Counted from the stretch's first letter, positions 1 to 11,765 are shown. The stretch is 64,000 nt of DNA from Pinus tabuliformis (GCA_031772625.1 CM062813.1:692302420-692366419); one strand, 5' to 3'. Notes: generated by a model from the letters alone, not told the origin. Numbers and translations: made by a program.

Positions 1-235
1 GAGTAACACTGATTGCATGACATTGACTTATGCGTGACTGTAACAATGATAGCAATGAGAATCCTATTAATTGGTTGTATATTGCATATTCATCACCCTC
101 ATTTCTATCTAATTCTATCTTTGTAAGCATGGCTATTTGCATACACAATTCATTTCTAAGATTGTGAAAGATGGATTATTGGAAACAGTGAGTCAAAGCA
201 ATAAGTCATCTCTGAAGAGATTTCTCACCTTTGGA

Positions 236-1266
236 CTGTTGAAGACTGATATGTTTGCTGGGGATTCTTGTGGAAGAGTATTGAAATTACTTACGGTTAT
301 ATGAATCTTTTGGTAGATCTGACGAGAAGACAAGGGTTTCTGGTATTTTTGGTTTCTTCATAGAGGGTGTCGTTGGGTTTCAATTTGCAAGGTTATTTTC
401 TCTGGAAAAATGCTAGTAGCATGGATCTGTAGTTGTTCTTGATATTACTCAATTATCACAATGATTTTCCTCTGAAATACTCTTTGGTGAATTTGAATTT
501 TTAGTGTTAGATTTTACTGGTGATAAATCTAACAACATTGATGGTTACATGTGTTTGATTTGTCATTTCTGAAATCTAATCATATTTGCCAAAATATGAG
601 GAACGAGGTTTTTTTCAAGGTCCTTCTACCACAAATCCTTCATCAGAGAATATATTGGTAAGTCTCAAAGATGTCGACTTGAACAACATTTCATGAAGGA
701 CAACATAAAACCGATATCCCAATTCATTCATTTCATTATCCCCACTGATTCATCACATGATAAAATGAGAAAATCTGAACATCTTTTAACAAATATAACA
801 CTTCAATTGGAAGACTATATCTAGGAATACTCCAGGAATACTAAAACCATGATCGAAGACACAAAAGAATGAACAAACAAAACACATGCCAACTTATAAG
901 ACAAAACACATCATAGACTCTTTAGCTCATGATGTTGAAGGCAGATGGAAATCAGTGCAGAAGGCCACCCCAAATGGTCATGATCGAAGCCAAGAAGCAG
1001 AAAAACCCATTCATAGATACAATGATAACGTGCATGCCAGGAGCTATGACAGTCCAATGATCTGACAGGTTCAAAGCATGGGAAAATCAACCCTAAGGAA
1101 GCCACAAATAACTTCACAATAAAATATAAAATATAAAAGCCTGCATGTCGCCTTCTTCATTACCAAGAATTGACCAGCGTACATCGATAATCAACAAATT
1201 ACAAGGACTCACCATGCAATGTAAAGTAGTCCACAACTAAAGGATCAGTGGAAACAAATTAGCTAC
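236..1266. other. Unassigned sequence left of the TIC-like fragment
   Basis: No convincing exon was found. The short minus-strand ORF at 911-1117 has no recognisable motif. This stretch is the part missing from the rearranged second copy, where sequence like 136-235 is joined directly to sequence like 1466 onward. It could be intron or downstream flank of the TIC-like fragment. Confidence 0.4.
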
Positions 1267-2490
1267 CTGTATGCCTTTCATCAAGTTTCCTTCAACAGGC
1301 ATCATTCCAGGCAGAGATGTTCCAGGCCAAGTAGCCGCCGCTGGTCCAAAATACCTGCTGAACAAATCCTTGTTTCAGCTCAGAAAATGATTGCTTATTA
1401 CAAGCAACAACAAAACAACATGATCAACATAACAGGGTAGAGAGATGTTCATACCCAAGAGCAGATAAGGCTCCAGGCCACCCTGCTACAGCCATGGATA
1501 TGGGTGAAGGTCCAACAGCTCCATTGGTGGAGCAACTGACAGCACATGAAGCTGAAACGGCAAGAGATGGAACATCTGATGGAACCGGCAGTTAGAAATA
1601 TGATGATGTATATTAGTATGAAAACGTGACCATGACAAATGGAAGAGGTTTTTTAGATGGAAAACAAGCAAGAAAACAAAATCCATAAATTGGATTTTCA
1701 GATTAATCTCTTGTCACTAAAAGCAAGTTCACTAACCAGGTTTCTCTTGTTTCTGCATTCTTGAATCAGTCTCGGTGATTACCTCCTGCTTCTGTGGCAA
1801 TAATTTGCTTGAATCATTATCGTTTCCTCGTATACTGTCTACCTGACTTTCTTCCTTAATGTTTTCCACCTTTATATGTCTTTCAACAACACTTCCCTCT
1901 ATGAGGTCTCCCTTAAAAGAGCTCTTCTCCCCTTCTTTGTACTCTGAACTATCTTCCCTTTTCTCCTAATCTCTTACTTTATCTACTGATATAGATTTGC
2001 CTTCAAATGCACTACTGACTCCCATCTATTACAATCACAAAGCAGAATTTACACGAAATACTTCAGCAATGACATGCATTCTTACCTAAGTGGCTGCAAT
2101 AAACTTTTATACACTAATATACTTCATCCTTGTTATAGGCAATTTATCCCATATTTCAAAAAACTACTACACAACATGGGATGCAAAAAGTGAAGCACTC
2201 TTATAGTTCCTTCTGCTAGCAATTCAGTAGTGGCTCTGTTTGCCGCAACAATGGTACTGTCAATCTCTGAAATGTTAGCTTCTTTCTCTGGAGGTACCTG
2301 AACAAAAACCCATCATATAGTTATTTAGACCACCTCCCTATCTATCGGGAAAATCAGAAATTAAAAGTTGATTGAATTGACAAAAAAACATACCATCAGG
2401 TCTATCTCCATTTTCTCTAAAGAAGTAGTCTTAGCATCCACGATTGAAGGAGAGCTATCCAGACAGAAATCCAACAAAGCAGCTTAAGGA
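1267..2490 (-). pseudogene. TIME FOR COFFEE (TIC)-like gene fragment, copy 1
   Basis: Minus-strand exon pieces read in order: about 2394-2489 (ends KMEIDLM), about 2190-2297 (starts VPPEKEANIS), 1737-2035 (acidic, lysine-rich, starting MGVSSAFEG), 1455-1575 (contains ISMAVAGWPGALSALG) and 1267-1356 (YFGPAAATWPGTSLPGMMP). Most borders are GT-AG and the phases join. The EIDLM-then-VPP block and the MxVAGWPGxLxxLGY block are, from memory, hallmarks of the plant TIC family of nuclear circadian regulators. The expected conserved block after the last exon is not visible below 1267, and no N-terminal part is seen. Two in-frame stops, a TAA in the first exon piece and a TAG at about 1967, are sense codons in copy 2. 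I therefore call it a pseudogene fragment. The family call rests on short motifs. Confidence 0.6.
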
Positions 2491-2681
2491 ACTGGAGGAA
2501 AAAAAAAATCCTAACTATAGGAAATTGCATGCATGTGCATCTGTGTTCTGAAAGACTTACATCATTGGAGATGCAAATTTCCCTATTGAATTTTGAGATG
2601 CTACTTTCCTATCTGTTTCTTTATGTTGAATTTTTTTCTTTTTAGGTGATTTTATTTTATATGTAATCTTCAATCTTTTAT

Positions 2682-2818
2682 TGAAAGTAAATATTTTGAA
2701 ATTTATCATTGATGTCTTATTTTCTTACAATCAAATACTTTCATTTTTTGGAAAGCAAATATTTTAGAATTTCTCATTGATGCTTTATTTTCTTACAATC
2801 AAATACTTTCATTTCCTT
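2682..2818. repeat. 68-bp tandem duplication, two units
   Basis: Two adjacent near-identical units read AAATATTTT, then CATTGATG, then TTACAATCAAATACTTTCATTT. They begin at 2689 and 2757, a period of 68 bp. The repeat lies between the two TIC-like copies and has no coding potential. Confidence 0.85.
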
Positions 2819-2933
2819 CTAAATCCTCTTTAGAATTCATCCTCGTTGGATGCTCCACTGAAGTGGACTATCATCCCCATTCAACTTTCAACTACACTGA
2901 TAATCTAAGAAAGTTTCATCTATCCTGCTTTTA

Positions 2934-3240
2934 ATATCTGTAGCCAGGTAATGGAGGATCTATCAGATTTCTTGCTAATTATCATGACTCCATCCTCAAT
3001 GGATATTTCACTCTGTCCTACAACATTTTAACCCTTAATATCCCTAATATCCATACCCAGGCAATGGAGGATCCATCAGATTTCGGGCTAATTATCATGA
3101 CTCCATGCCTAATGGATATTTCACTCTGTCCTACAACATTTTAAATGGATCCATCAGATTTCTTGCTAATTATCATTACTCCATGCCCAATGGATATTTC
3201 ACTTTGTCTTACAACATTTTAATTCTTATCGTACATAATA
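2934..3240. repeat. Tandem repeat, three units of a GGATATTTCACT-containing module
   Basis: ATCAGATTT recurs at 2962, 3075 and 3153. Each time it is followed by GCTAATTATCAT, ACTCCAT, GGATATTTCACT and ACAACATTTTAA. The first spacing is 113 bp and the second 78 bp; the last unit lacks the leading part. The remainder of 2819-4160 is AT-rich with no gene seen. Confidence 0.85.
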
Positions 3241-4161
3241 TCTAGCCATTATACTGATTAAATAGCGAGTTATTGAGGTGACACAGGGTGACTGAGTTAT
3301 GAGAGATAACTCTCTCTAAGCTGGAAAGGTCCATTTCCAATCTAAAAACTAATTCAATGTTACCTTGGGATTTTCCTTTACACAGCCCGATAAAATTCCC
3401 AGTGATAACATGTACTTTAAACCATTAATAATAAATTCTATTAATTACCACAATTAAAATGATGTACTTTAAACCATTAATGTAAATGTAAGTACAAATT
3501 CTATTAATTACCACCATTAAAATGACCTAATAACAGATAGTGGGAATATTGGGTGGAACCCACTTGTTATAATTCTATTAACTCCACCCATTTAAAAATT
3601 CAATCACCATTATTGATATTCATTGTTAGATTCACTGGAATGTAACTTATGGTTAAAAACTCTGCAAGTTACAACCTAATATGAATATTCACCATCAATC
3701 TCAACTCACTCTGACCCTTCAATATATCAAAAGTGTAAGTTGACTTTAAGTTCTATGTATGTTACGATATGGTATGAATATAGACCTTCAATCATGGATC
3801 ATGAGAGCTGTCAGATCCAGTGAAAGTGTAACTTGCTTTTAAACTTTACTTAATTTCTGATGTCTTATGGAATTTGGATATTTCTTCACCTTTCACCATT
3901 GGATTATTAGATCAAGAGCTTTGGGTTAATGTGCTCACATCTTCTATTCCAATATGGAATAACAACCATCAGATTTATTTAAGTTTTCACTATTTGATCC
4001 ATTAGATTAGCAATTCATTGTTATGAAGCGTTTAGTATAACTTTCGATATGATATTATGGAAATTGATCGCAACTTTTTCATCGCTATTGGAACTATCAG
4101 ATCGACTGGTTTGTCATAAAATGACCTCTATTTTACATTATAACATATGATTTTAGTTATA

Positions 4162-5300
4162 TACACAGTTCATTTCTAAGATTGTAAAAGATGGATTATT
4201 GGAAACAGTGAGCCAAAGCAATAAGTCATCTCTGAAGAGATTTCTCACCTTTGGATAAGGCTCCAGGCCACCCTACTACAGCCATGGATATGGGTGAAGG
4301 TCCAACATCTCCATTGGTGGAGCAACTGACAACACATGAAGCTGAAACGGTGAGAGATGGAACATCTGATGGAACCTGGCAGTTAGAAATATGATGATGT
4401 ATATTAGTATGAAAACGTGACCATGACTAATGGAAGAGGTTTTTTAGATGGAAAACAAGCAAGAAAACAAAATCCATAAATTGAATTTTCAGATTAATCT
4501 CTTGTCACTAAAAGAGCAAGTTCACTAACCAGGTTTCTCTTGTTTCTGCATTCTTGAATCAGTCTTGGTGATTACCTCCTGCTTCTGTGGCAATAATTTG
4601 CTTGAATCATTATCGTTTCCTCGTATACTGTCTACCTGACTTTCTTCCTTAATGTTTTCCACCTTTATATGTCTTTCAACAACACTTCCCTCTATGAGGT
4701 CTCCCTTACAAGAGCTCTTCTCCCCTTCTTTGTACTCTGAACTATCTTCCCTTTTCTCCTGATCTCTTACTTTATCTACTGATATAGATTTTCCTTCAAA
4801 TGCACTGCTGACTCCCATTTGTTACAACAAAGCAAAATTTACACGAAAAACTTCAGCAATGACATGCATTCTTACCTAAGTGTCTGCAATAAACTTTTAT
4901 ACACTAATATACTTCATCCTTGTTATATACAATTTATCCTGTATTTCAAAAAGCTACTACACAACGTTGGATGCAGAAAGTGAAGCACTCTTATAGTTCC
5001 TTCTGATGGAAATTCAGTAGTGGCTCTGTCTACCGCAACAATGGTACTGTCAATCTCTGAAATGTTAGCTTCTTTCTCTGGAGGCACATGAACAAAAACC
5101 CAACATATAGTTATTTCGACCTCTTCCCTATCTATCGGGAAAATCAGAAATTAAAAGTTGATTGAATTGACAAAAAAACATACCATCAAGTCTATCTCCA
5201 TTTTCTCTAAAGAAGTAGTCTTAGCATCCACGATTGGAGGAGAGTTGTCTAGACAGAAATCAAACAAAGAAGCTAAAGGAACTCGAGGAAAAAAAAAAAA
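4162..5300. repeat. Rearranged second copy of 136-235 plus 1466-2510
   Basis: 4162-4255 matches 136-235. From 4256 the match jumps to about 1466 and continues to about 2510. The second copy therefore lacks about 1.2 kb, with the junction inside TTTGG|ATAAGGCTCC. Small differences throughout show the duplication is not recent. Confidence 0.9.
4256..5282 (-). pseudogene. TIC-like gene fragment, copy 2
   Basis: The same exon pieces as copy 1 are present: about 5185-5281, about 5000-5086, 4530-4818 and 4256-4376. This copy lacks the two premature stops of copy 1: CCT TTA instead of CCT TAA, and GAT CAG instead of GAT TAG. Instead it has lost two splice acceptors. The AG before VPPEKEA is now AT, and the AG before MGVSSAF is now AA. 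It ends at a rearrangement after the WPGALS block, so the last exon of copy 1 is absent. A functional product is unlikely. Confidence 0.6.
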
Positions 5301-6150
5301 AAATCCTAACTATAGGAAATGCGTGCATGTGCATTAAGAAGTTGAAAAGATATTAGTGTAATAGATTAGTTAAACCTTTAACGCCATATTATTTTTATAT
5401 TAATTTTATTACGAGTAAGGAAAATAAAAGTATAAATTATTATTATAACATTATATATTATATATATATATATATTAGATTTATATTAATTATCAATATA
5501 AATATAATTATTAGTTTTATGTTTTTTATTTTATTAGTTTTATTTTGATTAAGAAAAATGTTAATATAACAACATTTTTTCATACTAAGATGTTAAGATG
5601 TTTATATGGGAGTTAAGTATATTTCTCAACCTCAAATATAAATATTCACATATTTAAACTCTTAAACATCTCACATTTAAAAAAATCTAATACCTACAAA
5701 TCTACTCCATACTAAATTAAATAATTAAATTAAATTATATATATTATAAAAATAACATTTAAATATTTTTTTTGGTTATAATCAAAATATATATTATATA
5801 TTAATAAAATCACATTAAAAATCCACATTCACATAAATTTTAAATTTTAAAATCCATATTCACATATAAATAATATTGGGATGTTCCATATTAATAATGT
5901 AATTATTAATTAAATTTATTTTAATTAAATTAAGAATAATATAATTAGTTTTAAATTAGATTAAAATATTCATATTTTTGATACCTTTAAATTTAATAAA
6001 ACAAAGATATTTAAAAGAAAATAATCCCTTTATAGTCTATAAATTCAAAGTTAAGGTTCATTTAAGAAACATGTTTTTGATACAAACCACAAAATATCCA
6101 ACCATTTTATTTATCTCATCGTCAACCAACCAAACATCCTTGGCACTTAC
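5301..6150. other. AT-rich intergenic stretch
   Basis: Poly-A/T runs and a short TA microsatellite at about 5456-5475. No exon, RNA gene or element end is recognisable. It separates the TIC-like fragments from the 3' end of the DFR-like gene. Confidence 0.7.
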
Positions 6151-6154
6151 ATGT

Positions 6155-7046
6155 TCAGGGTAGCGGGCCTATCTTCCTTGCAAATTCAATGCTATCACCT
6201 AAAATTTCTGCTAATCCATACTGGTAAGTGAACCCGATGTCCAGCAAGTTTCTTGAGGGAAAGGGCACACCATTAAGAACATTGTCTTTGATATGAAATA
6301 TGCGATTCAAATTCCCAAATAAGCGAATGACTTTTTGAGAATATCTATTTAGAAATGGAATAAACAAACTAAACAAAATATGAAGTAATTGATTACTTGA
6401 GTGGGAGGGAGAATTGTGGATAACGTTTAGCACAGAAATCCTCCATTTCTCGCAGAGTGAGAGGTGGAGAAGAACATATATATCGACCTCTCGCAGAGGG
6501 ATGCTCCATCAAGAATATGTGAGCATTACAAGCATCCTCAGTGTGGACTAATAAAATGGAACCCATGATATCATGAAGCTCCCTTAACCATTCAAAATGT
6601 TCAGCGTTGCCTGAGAGATGTGAACATTAATATAAGAACAGAAAAAATGGGCATTTTTCTGTTAATGGCAAATCTCAAAATTATGCTCTTACCCATTAGA
6701 TACTGAGAATCAAAATGCTCAACATTGATACAAAGATGCGACTTTAATATAAGATTAGATGAAATGAACATTTTTATATTGATTTCAGATTTCATGTATC
6801 TTATTGATATGAAACAAAACTATGCTTATACCCATGAGATACTGAGAATCCATAATCAACCTAAACTCAAAGAAATAAAACAATCCATAAGAGAAACACC
6901 AAGCCATGAAAATTTACAAAAATAAGATCAAATATCTAATGAACGCATACCATACGTGTGACGAATGGCAACGCTTGTTCAATGCTGGCCGGAAGTGTGG
7001 GTGTAAGAAAAGGTCTTGCAACTATAGCTGGAGCTATCGTCACTAC
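6155..7046 (-). CDS. Dihydroflavonol 4-reductase-like NADPH reductase, 3' half
   Basis: Three exons join in phase on the minus strand: 6956 to at least 7046, 6397-6610 and 6155-6344. Donors are at AC|GTATGG and AA|GTAATC; acceptors are CTCAG and AATAG. The product belongs to the extended short-chain reductases of the DFR, anthocyanidin reductase and cinnamoyl-CoA reductase group. Visible signatures include VVTIAPAIVARPF, FVTRNAEHFEW, LLVHTEDACNAHIFLMEHP with GRYICSS, and the C-terminal PFPSRNLLDIGF block, ending in TGA at 6155. The Rossmann NADPH motif and the catalytic YxxxK would lie upstream, inside or beyond the gap. No stop or frameshift is seen in about 166 codons, so the gene may be alive. 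Which substrate it reduces cannot be decided from this half. Confidence 0.82.
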
Positions 7047-7146
7047 NNNNNNNNNNNNNNNNNNNNNNNNNNNNNNNNNNNNNNNNNNNNNNNNNNNNNN
7101 NNNNNNNNNNNNNNNNNNNNNNNNNNNNNNNNNNNNNNNNNNNNNN
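7047..7146. other. Assembly gap, 100 N
   Basis: Exactly 100 N, a length commonly used for gaps of unknown size. It interrupts the DFR-like coding sequence. No further DFR exon is recognisable right of it, so sequence may be missing or a misjoin may exist here. Confidence 0.95.
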
Positions 7147-7980
7147 CCTGTTTACACATCCATTTACAGTTTATGATTGCGAACAGGTTTTTTTATGTTA
7201 AATGGTAAAGGAAAGTATTGTGCCTACTTAAATTAATCCAAGATATATAATAATACTAAGCACAGTAAAGAGCATTTGCACTCTCCAAGCCGCGTGAAGG
7301 TAGTTTCTTTGAACAGGCGACTGCGCGGAAGTAGCATAGTGCAAGGGATCGATTCACGAACCTTCTAGACACCATCAAAACATCCCTAGGGTGCAGAAAC
7401 CTGGTTCCAGCACCCTCCCATACTACCTCTGGTGAGACCTCAGTCTGCGCTCCGCGGACTGTTGCCGAAAGGGCCAGTAGTTTTCGGATTTTTTTGGCTA
7501 AACATTTCTAAACCTGGGTCAGGTCCCAATAAGCCAATAGCAGTAGTACGTTGATTGAGGGCTCGGGGGTGGCCCGTTGTAGAAAGATTATATGCAACTG
7601 AGCTTACGGTTGGGTGGAGAGTCGTCCCCAAAAATTTGTTGCGGTTAGCGAGATTCAAATAGCGTTCAAATCCAAAATTACAAGTAAGGAATATCATCGC
7701 TACAGGTAAGTTGCCTTTGCTCCTATTTCTCAAAAATTCTATGCTAATTAGTTGAATAGAGGTGTGTTGATTGTAAATCGCATAATTGATCTAATTAGTT
7801 GCATGTTTTAATTTTGGGGTTGTCACAATTTGACCATAAATTGATCAAGAATTTTAAACGTTTTAAATTTGATATTTGAGCCTGAGAGGAGAGGGAAAAA
7901 CATTTATTTTTTCCATTCTAGATGATGATGAAAAATCATCATGTTTCACAAGTATAGTTTCTATCGACTCGGCCTTATGC
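7147..7980. other. Unassigned, less AT-rich block, possibly organelle-derived
   Basis: The block at about 7260-7740 is less AT-rich than its surroundings. It holds a 97-codon minus-strand ORF (7440-7733) that I cannot assign. Its composition and its place beside a plastid insertion make an organellar origin possible, but I recognise no organellar gene in it. A comparison with plant mitochondrial and plastid genomes would settle it. Confidence 0.3.
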
Positions 7981-8026
7981 TTATAGTTAGGGATTGTCTG
8001 AAGGGGTAGAATAGAAGTTGTCCCCG

Positions 8027-8114
8027 AGAGAGATGGCTAAGTGGTTGATGGATCTGGTCTTGAAAACCGATACAGTAAAAAAACAATATTGAGGGTTTGA
8101 ATACTTCTCTCTCT
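8027..8114 (+). tRNA. trnS-UGA: Plastid-derived trnS-UGA, decayed nuclear copy
   Basis: The sequence follows plastid tRNA-Ser(UGA): AGAGAGATGGCTAAGTGGTTG for the acceptor and D arm, CTGGTCTTGAAAACCGA with anticodon TGA, a long variable arm and GAGGGTTTGAATAC for the T arm. Changes in the D arm (CTAAG for CTGAG) and T loop (GTTTGAATA for GTTCGAATC) suggest a non-functional copy. It sits on the strand opposite the psbC remnant, as trnS-UGA does beside psbC in plastid genomes. Confidence 0.8.
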
Positions 8115-8305
8115 TATTGTTTTTCAACAATCACATTTATTGGTCCTATCCAATACAAAAAAGATAATATCTTGGCCGTATATAGCCAAGCTACAAGGAT
8201 CCAGTTGGAAAGACAGTATTTTCAAATACTCCTATCCCATCAATATGGGAGATAGATGTAATGAAATTGAATCGATTTCTCTTCCATATGGTTCAATATA
8301 TAGTT
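8115..8305. other. Plastid trnS-psbC intergenic spacer remnant
   Basis: Short spacer between the trnS-UGA copy and the psbC 3' end, in the order and orientation found in plastid genomes. No other feature is recognisable. Confidence 0.5.
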
Positions 8306-8604
8306 TCAATGAAGAGGATCCATGGAAAGGACAAGTTCAAAATCACGATAAATCCCGCTGCAATTGTACAAGCCCTTCCCACATGCCACAAATGACCTAC
8401 AAAGAAGAAAAATCCTAGAATGAAATGAGAGGTTGCTAACCAAGTTTGGGAAAGACATAATTCACTGCATCGATTTCTGTAGCTACACCAAACGCAAATT
8501 TTAAAGAACCTGAAGGAGCATGAGTCATATATTCTATTGAACGTCGTTCCTACCAAGGTTGTATGTATTTTCTCAACTTTCTCAGATCCAAGCCATTAGG
8601 GCCC
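8306..8604 (-). pseudogene. psbC: psbC (CP43) 3' part in a nuclear plastid insertion
   Basis: The minus strand reads the C-terminal end of photosystem II CP43. [20 protein letters not shown] is the conserved last membrane helix, and ATGGCTTGGATCTG encodes the NGLDL that follows the gypsy insertion point. A 14-base deletion in the AAAAGFEKG region and other indels break the frame. A plastid-like ending (decayed VLSMTPLN, then stop) lies near 8306. The remainder of the gene is at 23033-24000, displaced by the retrotransposon. This is a pseudogene of plastid origin. Confidence 0.88.
8600..8604. repeat. Target-site duplication GGCCC, left
   Basis: GGCCC directly precedes the LTR start TGTTATCACC, and an identical GGCCC follows the other LTR at 23033-23037. 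Bringing the two flanks together reconnects psbC at its conserved LRGPNGLD region. Confidence 0.92.
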
Positions 8605-10413
8605 TGTTATCACCCCAAGAAACTCCCCTAGGTTGTATATCAGAGATGCTTGGGAACATTACAAACTCAACAAAAATGTTGGAAAATGGTGGATGAATGG
8701 AAGGAATGATGCATATTCAAGCCAGATAACCACTTCTACTATGCTTAACCCCAGACATGGGTGAACACCCCCAGACTACAAGGCTTTAGACCACCAATTA
8801 CTCACAGTTTGACGAACAGTGAAGAGGGAGAATACTAATCATACCAGCAGATGCACAGGACCCTGTGATGGTCAGCTGCAACCAATAAGGAGCTCTGCAA
8901 ATCTATTTCCTAATGCACAGACAGGATGACATCTCTCTGGCATTAAAATAACAGAAACCTGCATACACATTCAATGATACAAGATAGATTCTAACACAGA
9001 GGTGGTATGAAAACCCCTCTAATGCTAAACATCAAGAGCACATGAAAAATGCATAACAGGCACACCTGGAACAAAGAAGAAGAAGTGGAAAGTGAGCAAT
9101 TAACGGCAAAAGAAGCTTGCATTAGCTGAAAATGAAGACCAGAAGCTGCAGGTATCACAGTAGTTGCAGTCTCCAGAAGTTGAACTTTACATTAGGAATA
9201 ACATTCATCAACCTTCATTACATCTGATTTTTGGGTATATATGGAGTTTGTTTACAAGATTGCTCTGCTGCCCTATGCGTGGAGGGGTCATAATGGACCA
9301 CAAACCACATTTACAATCATATATGGGTTTCTGCTGCAAACTATGTGTTTTAATGAAAAAAATTGGCCTTTTCTAGTGCTTTGCAGTCCTCCTCTGAACA
9401 GGTGGCATATAATATGGAACATGCTCCATCACTGATAAATGCTTGAACTGCTCGAGGGTGTCCTTTTTGTCCTTCAGCCATTCTGTCTTTTAAATGCGGT
9501 TGTTAAGGATTTATTACGCTGGGAGCTGAAACACTGGCTGCCTTCGTTTCTCGAGATCACAAAGCAGGCTATGGGCGGAGGCAGAATAGTAGAGGCAGAC
9601 TGAGCAGACGGACGAAGCTTAGCCGTCGGATCACACAAATCAACGGCGGAGATCGTTTGACGAGGGGTATCGGGAGGTAGCACAGACAGGCAAATGTGGG
9701 CCGCTAGATCACGATCGGGCAGATCCGACGGCTATCGGGCAGCGAAGATGAGTGAAGGTTAATGAGCGGGGGACCGTACAGGAAGGGCGGAAAGCAGTTT
9801 CCCCACACCGCTTCGGGATGGTAAGCAATTTCCGTATGTGGGGGCGTGACGTAATAGAACCGCGATGCGTGGCAGGTAGGTCGGCGGGAAACCTCTTTCC
9901 CCTCTGACTAACAGGAATGCAAGTTACAGGAGCAGGGGTTGCGTATGTCGTTGGATTGCGGTGACGGAAAATCGGACTACCAAGGTAATAAACACGTGCT
10001 CCTTTAAAACTGATGTGACGGGGACAGAGCGCGACTAGATGAATATGGTCGTGTGGGTTATATAACGTTTAAACTTAAAGAACCCGGGCGCTAAGGAAAA
10101 CAACTTTTACACTAAATTCAGGTGTAAAACAAGGGTAATGGGATTTTGTAGTGTTTAAACAAAAAACGCCTAGGAGCCGGGGAAAAAGGGTTTATGCGGG
10201 GTTTTGGGAGAAAAACAGGGGTAAAGGGGTTTAAAGGAGAGTAAGGAGGATTTAAGGGGAAGGAGGAAACAAAGGTGCAGGGAGTTATGAGAACATGAGC
10301 AGAGTGAAGGGGAAAGAGGCGGGCTGGCCACTGCAACTCTTGTTTTATCATAGAAAACCCAATCAAGCATGCATTTTGACCTTTAAATATCGAGATCAAT
10401 AGCAGAGCTAACA
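8605..10413 (-). repeat. 3' LTR of the gypsy element
   Basis: It starts TGTTATCACCCCAAG and ends GCTAACA, giving TG...CA termini and a length of 1809 bp. It aligns along its whole length with 21225-23032. The adjacent internal sequence on the coding strand, AGAAGGAGCCAG, is a weak polypurine-tract candidate. Confidence 0.95.
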
Positions 10414-10713
10414 CTGGCTCCTTCTGGGGATGAGATCCTCCCTGTGAGGTCTCAAGAACCTGCAGATCAATGCCTTTCCAGCTAAAAACAAATTAGCCAA
10501 AATTCCTAGTGTTCCATTGGGCATGGAGTCTACTGCACCTATACTAAAACTGATAAAAACAATATTTAGAACTTTTAAGGCCAAAAGACCTTAAACAACA
10601 TAATTTTTTAGAAAACGCCCATTAACTAGGCCACCAAAAACTGCCTCTCCTCCCATACTTTTCAGTATGAAGGTGTTGTTCCCTTGAATCTGTGAAATAA
10701 TGAAAGGGCCTGT

Positions 10714-11703
10714 CTAGAAAGCATCAAACTTCCCATGATCGCCTTTCTTTTCCTTCAATGCATCCCACTTCAAAACCAAGTCTCCAACCTGAAAATCATC
10801 TGTCTTTGTCTTCTTGTCAAAAGCATCCTTGATATTTTTCTGATGTACTGCAGCCTTTTCAACCAGTTGTTCTCTAATCTGATGTACCTCTACTAAATCA
10901 GTGATCCTCGTTGCCATTTCTTCTTCCTCATTCTGTTCTTCTTGAAGGAATTTTGCCACAGGGAGAGTTAACTGAATTGGAAATACAACCTCAGTGCCAT
11001 ATACCAGCTTGAAAGGAGAATCGCCTGTGGATTTCTTAATGGTCACTCTGTCAACCCACAATGCATATTTGAGCTTTGAATCCCAATTCTTTTTATTATC
11101 CTCTAACAGTTTCTTAATTATCCTTATCAGGCTTTTATTAGAGGATTCTGCCAAACCATTTCCTTGAGGATAATATGAGGTGGAATGAACAAGTTTAATA
11201 CCCATTGAATCACACATTTCCACCAATTCTTTTGCCCTAAAGGCTGCTGCATTATCTGTGACTAGTTTGTGTGGACAACCAAATCTGGTAAAGATATTTT
11301 CAATTAAAAACTTCATGACCACACTGTGATCAGCCTTCCTGGTAGGGACTGCTTCAATCCACTTAGTGAAATAATCAGTGGCTACTAATATCCATCTGTG
11401 CTGGCCACTGGAATGTGGATTGATTTCTCCAATGAAATCCAAGCCCCACTGCTGAAAAGGTCCTTTTGCATGTATTGGTTTTAAGGGCAGGGACTTCAAC
11501 TGCTGTTTTCCTTCAAATCTTTGGCACCTGTCACAAGATTTAACAAAAGAAAATACATCAAAAAATAAAGTGGGCCAATAGTACCCAGCTCTGAGAATCT
11601 TATGGGCAGTGGTTTTCCAATAATGGTGCCCTCCACACATGCTAGAATGGAACTGCAACATAACTTCTTTTGACTGTTCTTTGTTCATACACCTTAAAAG
11701 CAC
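10714..11703 (-). CDS. Gypsy integrase
   Basis: This ORF carries the retroviral-type integrase that joins element cDNA to the host chromosome. The N-terminal zinc-binding HHCC region is visible (HYWKTTAH near residue 30, CDRC at 57-60). The catalytic core has D89 (in WGLDFIG), D150 (in VTDN) and E186 (in GLAESSN), giving the expected D-D35-E spacing. Core motifs WILVATDYFTKWIEA and HSTSYYPQGNG are present. The C-terminal GDLVLKW block lies near residue 308. About 330 codons read without a stop. It lies downstream of the RNase H, separated by stops, so the original polyprotein is broken here. Confidence 0.93.
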   Translation of the reverse strand: MLLRCMNKEQSKEVMLQFHSSMCGGHHYWKTTAHKILRAGYYWPTLFFDVFSFVKSCDRCQRFEGKQQLKSLPLKPIHAKGPFQQWGLDFIGEINPHSSGQHRWILVATDYFTKWIEAVPTRKADHSVVMKFLIENIFTRFGCPHKLVTDNAAAFRAKELVEMCDSMGIKLVHSTSYYPQGNGLAESSNKSLIRIIKKLLEDNKKNWDSKLKYALWVDRVTIKKSTGDSPFKLVYGTEVVFPIQLTLPVAKFLQEEQNEEEEMATRITDLVEVHQIREQLVEKAAVHQKNIKDAFDKKTKTDDFQVGDLVLKWDALKEKKGDHGKFDAF

Positions 11704-11765
11704 CCCAGATGGATCCCTCCAATAAAGCAGATTTTCAATAATGCAATATTTAGCTGCCCTAAGCT

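Noticed and set aside
7440-7733. 97-codon minus-strand ORF as a mitochondrial gene
   Set aside because: I compared it from memory with plant mitochondrial proteins (atp, nad, cox, ccm, matR) and found no convincing match, so no name was given.
8140-8418. 92-codon plus-strand ORF
   Set aside because: Antisense and spacer reading of the psbC remnant.
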